DNA of 64,000 nt. Source: Mycetocola lacteus (GTDB lineage: Bacteria; Actinomycetota; Actinomycetes; Actinomycetales; Microbacteriaceae). Below are positions 43,256 to 52,775 of this stretch, in pieces. A model generated the notes under the pieces. That model was not told the DNA's origin. It saw only the letters and a program-made list of their open reading frames with translations, and did no database searches. Made by a program: the position numbers and the translations under genes. Numbering within the stretch: the stretch's first letter is position 1; each line of letters begins with the position of its first letter. The DNA lies in contig NZ_RCUY01000014.1 of NCBI RefSeq assembly GCF_003667575.1, positions 121,244 to 185,243 of the forward strand. Direction: 5' to 3'.

Positions 43256-44080
43256 TTAGCTCGTGCGCTCGTATCGCGCCAACAGTGATGCCAGCCCGGG
43301 CTGGCGGTCCTCGGGTTCCACACTCAGGAGGCCGAACAGCGCTCGCACCTCGGGTGTACTCTGCGCGGGCGGCGGTGCAAACGAACGCCTACGTACGGCG
43401 AGCATCTTGTCCCGGAAGGAGGGGTGTGTTGCCGTAAGCGTGACCGGGTGCGCTCCGATTGTCGCCGCCGCAAAGCTCGCGATGAGCGCGTGCCAGTCCT
43501 CTTCGGGACCGCGCGTTGCCCGCTCGTTCTCCAGCAGCATCGCCGCGTTTTCGGGTGCCGCATAGTAGACCAGTCCTCCGCCGTACAGACCTGCGTTTCC
43601 GGCTTCCCCAAAATCGATCAGTCGGATGCGCGTCCCTCGTACCCGCAGATGAGCGGGCTGGATATCGCCGTGAAACGCCCCAGAGTGATGAGTGTCGACA
43701 AGTTCGGCGCGGGCAGCGGCGAGCAGGGGCAGCAGCCGTTCCGGATGGCGGCGCAGAGCCGAGCTCAGGTCCTCCCCATCCACCCAGCGCAGCAGTGCCA
43801 CCCGACCGTTCCGTGAGTCTCGAAATGCTACTCGACGTCGATTCTGCGCGTCACCCAGCTTGGAGATGGTCTTCCACTCACGTGCGATCGATTCGACACT
43901 CGAAGCTCCCGCTTTGAGCACAAAACGTTCCTCTCGATTCACCATGATCTTGCCCACCAGGGCACGCCGTTCGGACAGTACCGACATACTCGCGCCGGGG
44001 ATCTGTGACACCATCGCCTGCACGTCGGCTCGCAGACCCACCCCCAGCCGGCCCAAAACATCCGTGTGAATTCGCCGCAT
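43256..44080 (-). CDS. Protein kinase-fold protein of unknown partner
   Basis: 274 residues. Kinase-like elements in order: FVLKAG with the putative ATP Lys, REWKTISKLG (helix C Glu), the catalytic loop FHGDIQPAHLRV (HGD with Gln in place of the usual Lys), and the metal-binding RLIDFGEAG. The N- and C-lobe spacing is normal, so it may be an active Ser/Thr or small-molecule kinase. It lacks membrane helices and stands alone downstream of an unrelated exporter. ATG at 44080 was chosen because GGGGA is six bases upstream; an in-frame ATG at 44101 is an alternative. Confidence 0.7.
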   Translation of the reverse strand: MRRIHTDVLGRLGVGLRADVQAMVSQIPGASMSVLSERRALVGKIMVNREERFVLKAGASSVESIAREWKTISKLGDAQNRRRVAFRDSRNGRVALLRWVDGEDLSSALRRHPERLLPLLAAARAELVDTHHSGAFHGDIQPAHLRVRGTRIRLIDFGEAGNAGLYGGGLVYYAAPENAAMLLENERATRGPEEDWHALIASFAAATIGAHPVTLTATHPSFRDKMLAVRRRSFAPPPAQSTPEVRALFGLLSVEPEDRQPGLASLLARYERTS

Positions 44081-44409
44081 TATCGGTCCCCGTTTCGTCA
44101 TGCCCCGCTGAGTCACGCCCTGATTCATCGGGCGCTGCTTCGACGCTACGAGCCCGGCAACGTCCACTGGGAAAACATCGATACGATCAGGTCACACTTC
44201 GTGATCTCGCCCCCGCATCCGCGCCAAGATCCGCGAAAACACGTGGGTGGAGACGTCCCAAGCGGATCACGTAATCTCAGCATGTGGGACATCGCGGACA
44301 GGCAGCGCGCCCCAACGCCGACATGCCCCGCACCGCTGGAGGACGGTACGGGGCATCAATCATCCGGCCGGCTCGTTTCCGATGCGAGCCGCCGGAGGGG
44401 TGGGCGAGC
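44081..44409. other. Intergenic region with an imperfect terminator-like hairpin
   Basis: About 330 bp between the kinase gene and the RpiR gene. ATGCCCCG at 44323-44330 plus ACCG pairs with CGGT plus CGGGGCAT (44344-44356), with one mismatch and an 8-base loop. It has no T-tract but lies 54 bp past the RpiR stop and may end that operon. Nothing else recognisable. Confidence 0.5.
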
Positions 44410-45318
44410 CTAGCGGCCCGCCTCGTCGCCGAGGTTTTCGGCAAGCACGTCGAGCACGCGTGAGCGCGCCCGTTCACCGGCCGCGCCAAGGCGCGTCCCG
44501 ATGGTCTCCACCAGCGCCTCGAGAAATACCACGTGCGGTACCCGCGAGGTGTGTTCCAGCTCCTGGCGGAAGCTCGCAGCCGGGGCCAGCAGCAGGGTGA
44601 TTGCGGCCAGGCGGGTCAGTGGGGTGTTGCGGAACGAGGTGACCGCGATAACCCGCGCCCCGGCCTCATTGGCCTGGGCGGCGGCGCGCAGGCTTGCCTC
44701 GTTGGCACCACTGCCGGAGATCACCAGACAGACATCCTCGGCGCGCAGACCGCGGGCGGCGATCTGCTGGCCAATCGGATCGGCCAGGGTTTCCGCCGGC
44801 CGGCCGGCCGCGGTCAGGCGCATCGCCAGGTCCATCGCCAGCGGACCCGACAGGCCGCTGGCAACCACGAGTATCCGGCCCGCCGCGACAATCGAGTCCA
44901 CCGCCGAGTCCACCTCGGGTTCGCTCAGCACGCTGGCGATCTGCGGCAAGACCTGTGCCAGGGCGACGATCTCGGCGCGGATCCGGCCGAGCGCACCCGC
45001 GCCCGGGTCGGCGTCCTCGGTGCGCTGGGCGATCTCCCCGGCGAGCGCGAGTTCCCCGGCCAACGCGACCCGCAGCTGCGGATAGCCGCGGTAGCCGAGG
45101 CTCTGGCACATCCGCACCACGGTTGAGCGGGCCACACCGGCGCGGTCGGCGAGCTCCTGTGCGGTCAGCTCCACCACACTCTCGGGATCGGCGGCGATGA
45201 TTTCCGCCGCCCGACGCTCACTGCGCTGCATGCCCGGCAGGGCGGTGGCGATGCGCACGGTGGGCATCGCGGTGGGAATCTCCCCGGTGGAGACAACATC
45301 GATGCTAGACGAGGTCAC
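44410..45318 (-). CDS. MurR/RpiR family transcriptional regulator with SIS domain
   Basis: 302 residues. N-terminal RpiR HTH (RRAAEIIAADPESVVELT, GVARSTVVRMCQSLGYRGY) and a SIS sugar-phosphate-binding domain (ILVVASGLSGPLAMDLAMRL, CLVISGSGANEASL). GTG at 45318 has AGGAG nine bases upstream; an in-frame GTG at 45345 is less well supported. Last gene of an operon with phnE, phnE, phnC, phnD and a HAD phosphatase, so it presumably controls that operon in response to a phosphorylated ligand. Confidence 0.87.
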   Translation of the reverse strand: MTSSSIDVVSTGEIPTAMPTVRIATALPGMQRSERRAAEIIAADPESVVELTAQELADRAGVARSTVVRMCQSLGYRGYPQLRVALAGELALAGEIAQRTEDADPGAGALGRIRAEIVALAQVLPQIASVLSEPEVDSAVDSIVAAGRILVVASGLSGPLAMDLAMRLTAAGRPAETLADPIGQQIAARGLRAEDVCLVISGSGANEASLRAAAQANEAGARVIAVTSFRNTPLTRLAAITLLLAPAASFRQELEHTSRVPHVVFLEALVETIGTRLGAAGERARSRVLDVLAENLGDEAGR

Positions 45319-45350
45319 GGGCGGCGCTCCTCTCGAACGGGACACGGATG

Positions 45351-46205
45351 CTAGGCGAGGTCACGCGCCTTGCTCCCCTCGGTGATGCGGCGCCGAATGG
45401 CACCGGAGGTCAGGTCAATGGCGATGGTCACGATGATGACCACGATCAGCAGCGCACCCACGGTGGGCCACTCCCGGTACTGAGTGTACGAGGTGAGCAT
45501 ATCGCCGATTCCACCCACACCGATCAGCCCCAGCACGGCGCTGGCGCGCACGTTGATCTCAAACCGGTAGAGCCAGAACGACACAAACTCCGGGGCGGCC
45601 TGCGGCCAGATTCCCCAGCGCACGGTCTGCCAGCGGCTTCCACCGGCGGCGTTCACGGCTTCGATGGGTCCGGGATGCACACCCTCGATCGCCTCGTATC
45701 CCCACTTACCCAGGGTTCCGATGCCGTTGACCGCGAGCGCGAGCGCACCGGTCAGCGGGGTGAGCCCGGTGACCGAGAGGATCACGATGGCGATCACGAT
45801 CTCGGGCACCGCCCGGATCAGCGAGAACAGCCCGCGCAGCGCGAGCCGCACCGGGGCTGGGCCGATGCCACGGGCGGCGAGGAAGCTCAGCGGGAACGAG
45901 ATCACAATTCCCAGCAGGCATCCCACCCACGCCATTTCCACGCTACGCCAGGTCTGCCAGAGCGCCTCGGGGACCTTGTCCCAGGCGGGGTTGGAGAACA
46001 TCAGCCACAGGTAGCGGGCGATGTCCGCGGGAAGGTTTGCGGTGCGCGCCCAGTCCACCTTGACCGACCAAAAGACCAGCACCACCAGGAGGGTGATGGC
46101 CACGGTGAGGACCGTTCGCCAGGGTCGGCGCGGCTTGGCCGGCGGGGTGACCAGGCGCGCGGGGGCGGTGCGTGTGGTCCGCGGCGCGGTATTCAGGGCT
46201 GTCAT
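45351..46205 (-). CDS. phnE: Phosphonate-type ABC transporter permease
   Basis: 284 residues with six hydrophobic helices and a BPD_transp_1 EAA-type loop (EAVNAAGGSRWQTVRWGIWPQ). Closest in type to PhnE. It overlaps the upstream permease gene by 4 bp; the two probably form a heterodimeric channel for the PhnD-delivered ligand. Confidence 0.88.
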   Translation of the reverse strand: MTALNTAPRTTRTAPARLVTPPAKPRRPWRTVLTVAITLLVVLVFWSVKVDWARTANLPADIARYLWLMFSNPAWDKVPEALWQTWRSVEMAWVGCLLGIVISFPLSFLAARGIGPAPVRLALRGLFSLIRAVPEIVIAIVILSVTGLTPLTGALALAVNGIGTLGKWGYEAIEGVHPGPIEAVNAAGGSRWQTVRWGIWPQAAPEFVSFWLYRFEINVRASAVLGLIGVGGIGDMLTSYTQYREWPTVGALLIVVIIVTIAIDLTSGAIRRRITEGSKARDLA

Positions 46206-47001
46206 TTCAAACGCTTTCTAATCGCCGCACTCGCCCAGTCGATCAGCACCACAACCACGAGAATCTCGAGGATGATCAGCGCGAGCTGGTCGTAACGGTA
46301 GAAGGTACGCACCGCATCGATCAGGAGGCCGAGGCCACCCGCGCCGACGAGTCCCAGCACGGTCGAGGCGCGCACGTTGAGCTCGAACGCATAGAGCGCC
46401 TGGTTGATAAACGGCGGCCAGATATCCGGCAGCAGCGCCGCCCGGTTGATCTGGGTCTGGGTACCACCGGCCGCACGCGCGGCCTCACCGGGACCGGGAT
46501 CCCCGGACTCGATCGCCTCGGACACCAGCTTGACCACGATGCCCACGTTGAACAGCACCAGCGCGATGATACCCGGCAGTGCGCCCACCCCGACCATGGC
46601 CACCAAGACCGCGGCGTAGAGCAGATCAGGAACCGCACGCACGATGTTGAGGACGGTGCGCACGAGTCCGCGGGTAACCCGGTTGGGGTTGGTCAGGCGA
46701 GCCGCCCACATACTCAGCGGGACCGAGACGATCGCACCGATCACCGAGGCGATCACCGCCATCTGCAGGGTCTCGATCAGCGGTTCGATCGTGCGCGGGA
46801 AGAACGACCAGTCGGGCACCAGCAGCTGGCCGATCTTCTCGGCTCCGTTGCGCCAGTTGCGCACAATGGCGTCGAGGGAGAAGTCCACGCCGATGCCGGG
46901 GGCCAGGGTCACCGCGGTGATGGCCGCGATGATCGCGATGGCCAGCCAGATCTTCCAGCGTCCGCCGGGTTTGGCCGGGAGACCGGGATACTCTGCTGCA
47001 C

Positions 47002-47005
<4 letters not shown>
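46202..47005 (-). CDS. phnE: Phosphonate-type ABC transporter permease
   Basis: 267 residues, six helices, with the EAA-type loop [21 protein letters not shown]. It shares the family with the gene downstream ([17 protein letters not shown] is nearly repeated there as NVRASAVLGLIGVGGIG), so the pair arose by duplication. Overlaps phnC by 4 bp. Confidence 0.88.
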
Positions 47006-47903
<898 letters not shown>

Positions 47904-47904
<1 letters not shown>

Positions 47905-48881
47905 TACTGCAGTCCGAGGGTCTTTGCGGCACGGGCCACAACGTCGAGGGACTTGGGGTCGGCCGGGGCGAGCTTGGTGATCGAGTAGATGCTCTGCAGC
48001 ACCTTGGATCCGGCTTCGGTGTTGGAGTAGTCGGCCAGCGCCTTGGCGATCTTGTCCTGGAGCTTGGGCGAGAGGTCCTTGCTCAGGGTCACGCCGTCGT
48101 TGGGGATTTCCTGGCTCAGGGCGAAGACCACAACCTTCTGGCCCACGTCCGGGGTGTCCTTCTTGACGATGTCGCGGGCATCCCAGAACGAGAAGCCAAC
48201 CTCGGCGTCACCGTTGTAGACGGCGAGTACGGAGGCGTCGTTGGCGGTGACCGGGAGCTTGTTGATGTCGGTGTCGATGTTCAGTCCGGCCTCCTTGAGG
48301 GCCAGCATCGGGTAGATGTAACCGGCCGGGGATCCCGGGCCCAGAACCGCAACCTTAGCGCCCTTGATCTTCTTGATCGAGTCGAGGCCCGCCGGACCCT
48401 TGAGAGCGTCGGCACCGTTGCAGAACAGCTTGCCGTCGCGCTCTACCGGCTTGTCCGTGCAGTACTTGTCGGGGTTGTTGGTCATGAACTGGGCGGGGTA
48501 GCTGATGTTACCGTTGCGCTCGGTCTGCAGCACGGTCTTGGCACCGTACTTGTCGCTGGCCTGCCACAGCTGCAGCGAGGGCAGGAAGCCGATCTGGGCC
48601 TGACCAGCACCCATCGCCTCGACGGCGGCCTGGTAGTCCTTGGACACAACGCCGTGGACGGTGATGCCGAGCTCCTTGGTCAGGAAGTCGGTCAGCGGTG
48701 CGGCGGTGTCGACCAGACCGGACTGGTCCTGCGAGGGAACCAGGGCGAGGGTCAGCTCGGTGGGGTCTTTGACGGCTTCGGGTGAGGCGGAGGATCCGGA
48801 GCCGGCGTTAGCCGAACAACCGGTCAGGACGATGGCCGCGGCACCGATCAGGGCCAGGGCGCTCAGGGACTTCTTCAGCAT
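47904..48881 (-). CDS. phnD: Phosphonate-type ABC transporter substrate-binding lipoprotein
   Basis: 325 residues with a lipoprotein signal (LTGC near residue 21). PhnD features include the N-terminal [28 protein letters not shown] and [20 protein letters not shown], the phosphate-gripping turn. Its ligand may be a phosphonate, phosphite or a phosphate ester; sequence does not decide. ATG at 48881 with GGAAGG upstream. Confidence 0.88.
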
Positions 48882-48928
48882 GGTTATGCCTTCCAATATG
48901 GGGGTGTGAGTGGGAGGGGGGTAGAGGT

Positions 48929-49663
48929 TTAGTGGGCGGCGATGAATTCGCCGCGGGCCCAGGCGAGCAGCTCGGGGTAGAGGCTCTCCAGGCGTTCGGC
49001 CGCGAGATCAGGGGTGGCCTCGGCGGGACGGCGGGTTCCCACCAGGGCCGTGTGGTGGCCGCGCTCGCGAATCGGGGCGAGGTCGTTTTCCCAGATGTCG
49101 CCGATCGAGAGGACCGGTCCGCGTTCGGCCGCGGCGGCGGAGGCGTTCTGGTCCCTGGCTTCGGCGGTGAATCGCTCGGGCAGCGGGCTGGCACCCAGCT
49201 CATCGAGGATGGCCGGGAACCCGGCGGGTTTGCCGGCCTGGGTGACAACCCGGTCGAACAGCGGCGCGAGGCCCAGGGTCTGCAGGACCCGGTCGATGCC
49301 CGCGGCGGGGGCGTTGGTGACCAGGACGATCTCGGCGTGGGTCCGGGCCTGTTCCAGGAATTCCCGGAATCCGCGCGGGGCGAGGATCGGTGCCTCGGCA
49401 CCGCCGAGCACGCCGCGTGAATGCAGGTAGGCGGCGGAGAGCTCGTCTTCACCGACGCCGAGCAGGCGGGCCGCCCGGGCGACCCGGTCGTAGCCGTCCA
49501 GGGCTTCGGGATCGGTGTGCTCATCCAGGACCCGGGTCAGGAAGTCGGCGCGCTGTTCGGCGGGGATTCCGGTGGCCGCGGCGACGGCGTAGGCTCGGAC
49601 CGGACCGGTGCCGAGGGCAACGGTGCCATCAAAGTCAAAAATCAGGGTGGGGGTGGGGATCAC
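48929..49663 (-). CDS. HAD superfamily hydrolase (phosphatase or phosphonatase-like)
   Basis: 244 residues. Motif I DFDGT at residues 10-14 carries the nucleophile Asp, motif II VTNAPA follows the cap domain, and motif IV is SIGDIWENDLAP. The cap (about 20-95) is helical, type C1, as in beta-phosphoglucomutase and phosphonatase relatives. GTG start at 49663 with AAGGAG. First gene of the phn operon, so it probably hydrolyses the imported compound. Confidence 0.85.
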   Translation of the reverse strand: MIPTPTLIFDFDGTVALGTGPVRAYAVAAATGIPAEQRADFLTRVLDEHTDPEALDGYDRVARAARLLGVGEDELSAAYLHSRGVLGGAEAPILAPRGFREFLEQARTHAEIVLVTNAPAAGIDRVLQTLGLAPLFDRVVTQAGKPAGFPAILDELGASPLPERFTAEARDQNASAAAAERGPVLSIGDIWENDLAPIRERGHHTALVGTRRPAEATPDLAAERLESLYPELLAWARGEFIAAH

Positions 49664-49674
49664 AATTCTCCTTG

Positions 49675-49720
49675 TGGACGATGCGTCCAGACTAAGAAGT
49701 TAAAATGGACGAAATGACCA
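49675..49720 (-). promoter_or_regulatory. Two operator-like sites ahead of the HAD-phn operon
   Basis: TGGACG-ATG-CGTCCA (49675-49689) is a perfect dyad, and a related, imperfect copy TGGACG-AAA-TGACCA lies at 49706-49720. Start-to-start spacing is 31 bp, three helical turns, so a dimer pair could bind on one face. They are directly upstream of the first gene of the operon that ends with an RpiR-type regulator gene. Confidence 0.6.
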
Positions 49721-49805
49721 CGAGTGGGTGAACGGGTCGTGAACGTGTGACGGCCGATCGGCGTGAGCGGGCGGTCCCCCAGCATGCTCCACCTAGCATG
49801 AGTTC

Positions 49806-50615
49806 ATGAAGCACTTCTTCGGCACCGCGGCATCGCGCACCACCGCCCTCGCGCCGTCCCCGACCGACGGGTCCGCGGCGCACTCCACGCTGCGTACGAA
49901 CCCCACGGACACCGCCGCCCTGCACGCCCATCTGCAGGATCTTTCGCTCCACCTCACCGCGCTGGCCGAAGCCACCCCGCTCAGCCTCGCCGAGGATCTT
50001 TTCCGCGCCCAGCCCTGGCTTGCCGATGCCCTGGATCGCGACCGCGCCGCCGGCGTCTTTGCCCACTGGGGCCGCTCCACCGCGGTCGATGAGAACGTGG
50101 GTTCCGCGGTGCTCGCCGCTCCAGTCCTCAACGTTCTGAGCGCTCGCGCCGGGCTTCCCGCCACCGCGCCCGAAGCTAACGCCGGTCTCTTGCACGTATA
50201 CGGTTACCTGTATGCGCCGGTGCAGACCCCCTATGGCACCAAGCGTGAACGGTGGATCGACGGCGAGCTCGCCGGAGCGCTCGGCCTCCCGGCGACCCAC
50301 TTCCGTCCCGAGGACGGAGAATCCACGCCTCTGGCCCGTCTCACCGAGGTGCTGCTGCCGCTGTTCTCGGGCGGTCCGCGCCGGGGCGACCTGCTGCGCC
50401 TGCGCGAGCAGATCACCCCGGATCTGGCCGCTCACACCCTGCTCTACCAGGCGCGCCCCGGCGCGGCCGGACCCGCGGCGCTGGCCTACGCCCTCGAAGA
50501 TTCCCGCGGCATCCACCTGATCACCGCATTCCCCTACGCCGGGTCGGCGGGCGAGCTGTGCTCGGTGCACGTATCGGCACCGCCGCGACTGCGCTACAAC
50601 GCGCTGACTCCCTAA
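49806..50615 (+). CDS. Hypothetical cytoplasmic protein
   Basis: 269 residues, no signal peptide or membrane helix. I do not recognise the family. A conserved-looking segment GLLHVYGYLYAPVQTPYGTKRERWIDGEL (about residues 124-152) suggests a defined fold, followed by a helical region and a C-terminal YALEDSRGIHLITAFPY. The ATG is preceded by TAGCAT at six bases and has no ribosome binding site, so the gene is probably leaderless. It stands between the phn operon and pckG and is closed by a shared terminator. Confidence 0.65.
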   Translation: MKHFFGTAASRTTALAPSPTDGSAAHSTLRTNPTDTAALHAHLQDLSLHLTALAEATPLSLAEDLFRAQPWLADALDRDRAAGVFAHWGRSTAVDENVGSAVLAAPVLNVLSARAGLPATAPEANAGLLHVYGYLYAPVQTPYGTKRERWIDGELAGALGLPATHFRPEDGESTPLARLTEVLLPLFSGGPRRGDLLRLREQITPDLAAHTLLYQARPGAAGPAALAYALEDSRGIHLITAFPYAGSAGELCSVHVSAPPRLRYNALTP

Positions 50616-50644
50616 ACCCCACGGGTACACCACACGCCAGGCAC

Positions 50645-50686
50645 GACTACGCCGGGCACCCACCCCCGTGGGTACCCGGCGTAGTC
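50645..50686. terminator. Bidirectional terminator between the unknown gene and pckG
   Basis: A 19-bp stem with one mismatch (50645-50663 with 50668-50686, arm GACTACGCCGGG...) and a 4-base CCCC loop, in the 141-bp convergent gap. Plus-strand tail is ATGGTTT. Confidence 0.85.
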
Positions 50687-50756
50687 ATGGTTTACTCGCG
50701 TCCGGCGTCGCGGGCCCGGCGGACCCCCATCGCAAACACCCGAACCACCAAGACGA

Positions 50757-52646
50757 TCATCCGAACGCCCGGGCGATCCGAATGCGCGCCTCGGCCAGCT
50801 GGCCCGAAAGTTCCACCGGCAACCGGTTCCCCACCCCGCCAAAGAACTCGGCCTCGCGCTCAACCTCGTAGCGCCACTCGACCGGATCCACCGTCAGCAG
50901 CCGGCTGAGACGGTCCGCATCCAGCCCTTCGGCGGCGATGTCCGCGGTGAGCGGGACCGACCCGATAGCCGTCTCGTTCGCCTCGGCTTCGCCGGAGATG
51001 CGTCCGGCGATCCAGGCCAGCACCCGCGCATTCTCGGTGAACCCCGGCCAGAGGAATCCGCCCTCGGCGTCGCGCCGGAACCAGTTGACCCGGTACATCC
51101 GCGGCGCTAGGTCGGGATCCAGCTGCTCGCCGATGCGCAGCCAGTGTGCCCAGTGATCGGCCACGTGGTAGCCGCAGAACGGCAGCATCGCGAAGGGATC
51201 ACGGCGCACGATGCCGGTGGTACCCTCGGCCGCGGCCGTGGTTTCGCTGGCAATCGTGGCACCAAGGTAGACCCCGTGTGCCCACCCCCGCGCCTCGGTG
51301 ACCAGGGGTACGGTGCTGGCGCGACGGCCACCAAACAGGATCGCGTCCACCGGCACGGCCTCACCGATCTTCTCGGCGGCGGTCGGGCAGTGCTCGGCGG
51401 CCACCGTGAAGCGGGCGTTGGGGTGCGCGGCCGGGGTCCCGGCGGACTGGTCCCACGGGTTACCCTGCCAGTCGGTTATGCCCGCGGGCGGCACATCAGT
51501 CAGGCCCTCCCACCACACATCCCCCTCGGCCGTCAGCGCGACGTTGGTGAAGATCGTGTGTGCGGCCAGCATCTCGATGGCAGCCCGGTTGGTCTTGGCA
51601 TTGGTGCCCGGTGCAACCCCGAAGAACCCGGCCTCGGGGTTGATTGCCCAGAGCCGGCCGTCCTGCCGCGGCTGGAGCCAGGCGATGTCGTCACCGAGAG
51701 TTTCCACCCGCCAGCCGGGCAGATCCGGGCGCAGCATGGCCAGGTTTGTCTTACCGCAGGCCGAGGGGAAGGCTCCGGCGATGTGGAACGCACGCCCCTC
51801 GGGCGAAATCAGCCGCATGAGCAGCATGTGCTCGGCCAGCCATCCCTCGTCCCGGCCCTGAACGCTGGCGATCCGCAGCGCAAAACACTTCTTTGCCAGC
51901 AGCGCATTGCCGCCGTAGCCGGACCCGAAGGACCAGATTTCGCGGGTCTCGGGGAACTGAACGATGTACTTCTCCGGGTTGCAGGGCCAGGCCACATCGG
52001 CCTCACCGGGAAGCAGCGGCGCACCCACCGAGTGGATTGCGCGCACCCAGTCGGCACCGCGTTCGATCTCGTCCAGCACCGCGGATCCGGTCCGAGTCAT
52101 GATGGTCATCGAGAGCGTCGCGTACCCCGAATCGGTGAGCTGCACACCCACCCGGGAGAGCGGACCGCCCACCGGCCCCATGCTGAACGGGACCACAAAC
52201 ATGGTGCGTCCCCGCATGCTGCCGGCAAAGCGCGCGCTCAGTTCGGCACGCATCGCGGCGGGTTCATGCCAGTTGTTAGTCGGGCCGGCGTCGGCGGGGT
52301 TCTCGCTACAGATAAACGTGCGGGATTCCACCCGCGCCACATCATCCGGGTTGCTGCGGGCAAGGAACGAGTCGGGACGCAGCTCCGGGTTCAGCCGGAT
52401 CAGCTTGCCCTCGGCAACCAGTTCATCCTGCAGCGCGGCGACCTCGGTCTGTGTTCCGGTCCACCACACCACGCGGTCGGGTCGGGTGTGCGCGGCAATC
52501 GTGGCGACCCACTCGGCGAGCGCCGCGGGCACACCAACGGCCGCGGGATACGTCGCGGCGTCTCCGGTGAAGGCGCTGTCGTGGCCGGTTCCACGGACAG
52601 CTTCGGTCTTCGTCTGGGCATCGTGTCGCTGGTCGATCATCGTCAT
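50757..52646 (-). CDS. pckG: Phosphoenolpyruvate carboxykinase (GTP)
   Basis: 629 residues. Converts oxaloacetate and GTP to PEP, the entry step of gluconeogenesis. The GTP-type signature FPSACGKTNLAML contains the reactive Cys and P-loop residues; EPAAMRAEL, GGNALLAKKCFALRIAS and RRDPFAMLPFCGYH are other conserved parts. ATG at 52646 with AAGGAG eight bases upstream. Divergent from ramB over 129 bp, which fits carbon-source regulation by that protein. Confidence 0.96.
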   Translation of the reverse strand: MTMIDQRHDAQTKTEAVRGTGHDSAFTGDAATYPAAVGVPAALAEWVATIAAHTRPDRVVWWTGTQTEVAALQDELVAEGKLIRLNPELRPDSFLARSNPDDVARVESRTFICSENPADAGPTNNWHEPAAMRAELSARFAGSMRGRTMFVVPFSMGPVGGPLSRVGVQLTDSGYATLSMTIMTRTGSAVLDEIERGADWVRAIHSVGAPLLPGEADVAWPCNPEKYIVQFPETREIWSFGSGYGGNALLAKKCFALRIASVQGRDEGWLAEHMLLMRLISPEGRAFHIAGAFPSACGKTNLAMLRPDLPGWRVETLGDDIAWLQPRQDGRLWAINPEAGFFGVAPGTNAKTNRAAIEMLAAHTIFTNVALTAEGDVWWEGLTDVPPAGITDWQGNPWDQSAGTPAAHPNARFTVAAEHCPTAAEKIGEAVPVDAILFGGRRASTVPLVTEARGWAHGVYLGATIASETTAAAEGTTGIVRRDPFAMLPFCGYHVADHWAHWLRIGEQLDPDLAPRMYRVNWFRRDAEGGFLWPGFTENARVLAWIAGRISGEAEANETAIGSVPLTADIAAEGLDADRLSRLLTVDPVEWRYEVEREAEFFGGVGNRLPVELSGQLAEARIRIARAFG

Positions 52647-52743
52647 CTCACGGTCTCCTTCGGCCGAGTGGATGCGGTGTAAGTTTCACCACTAACCCCA
52701 TCCTGAGGCGATAAATCGAAGAAAACGGCTGTAATTTGGTGTT

Positions 52744-52769
52744 AAGAACCGTGATTCTTTCCCTATGAT
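52744..52769 (+). promoter_or_regulatory. Promoter-like elements and dyad upstream of ramB
   Basis: TTAAGA (52742-52747), a 16-base spacer and TATGAT (52764-52769) form a reasonable promoter ending six bases before the ramB ATG, consistent with a leaderless transcript. AAGAA-N6-TTCTT (52744-52759) is an inverted repeat overlapping this promoter and could be the autoregulatory site. Confidence 0.5.
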
Positions 52770-52775
52770 GAAGAG

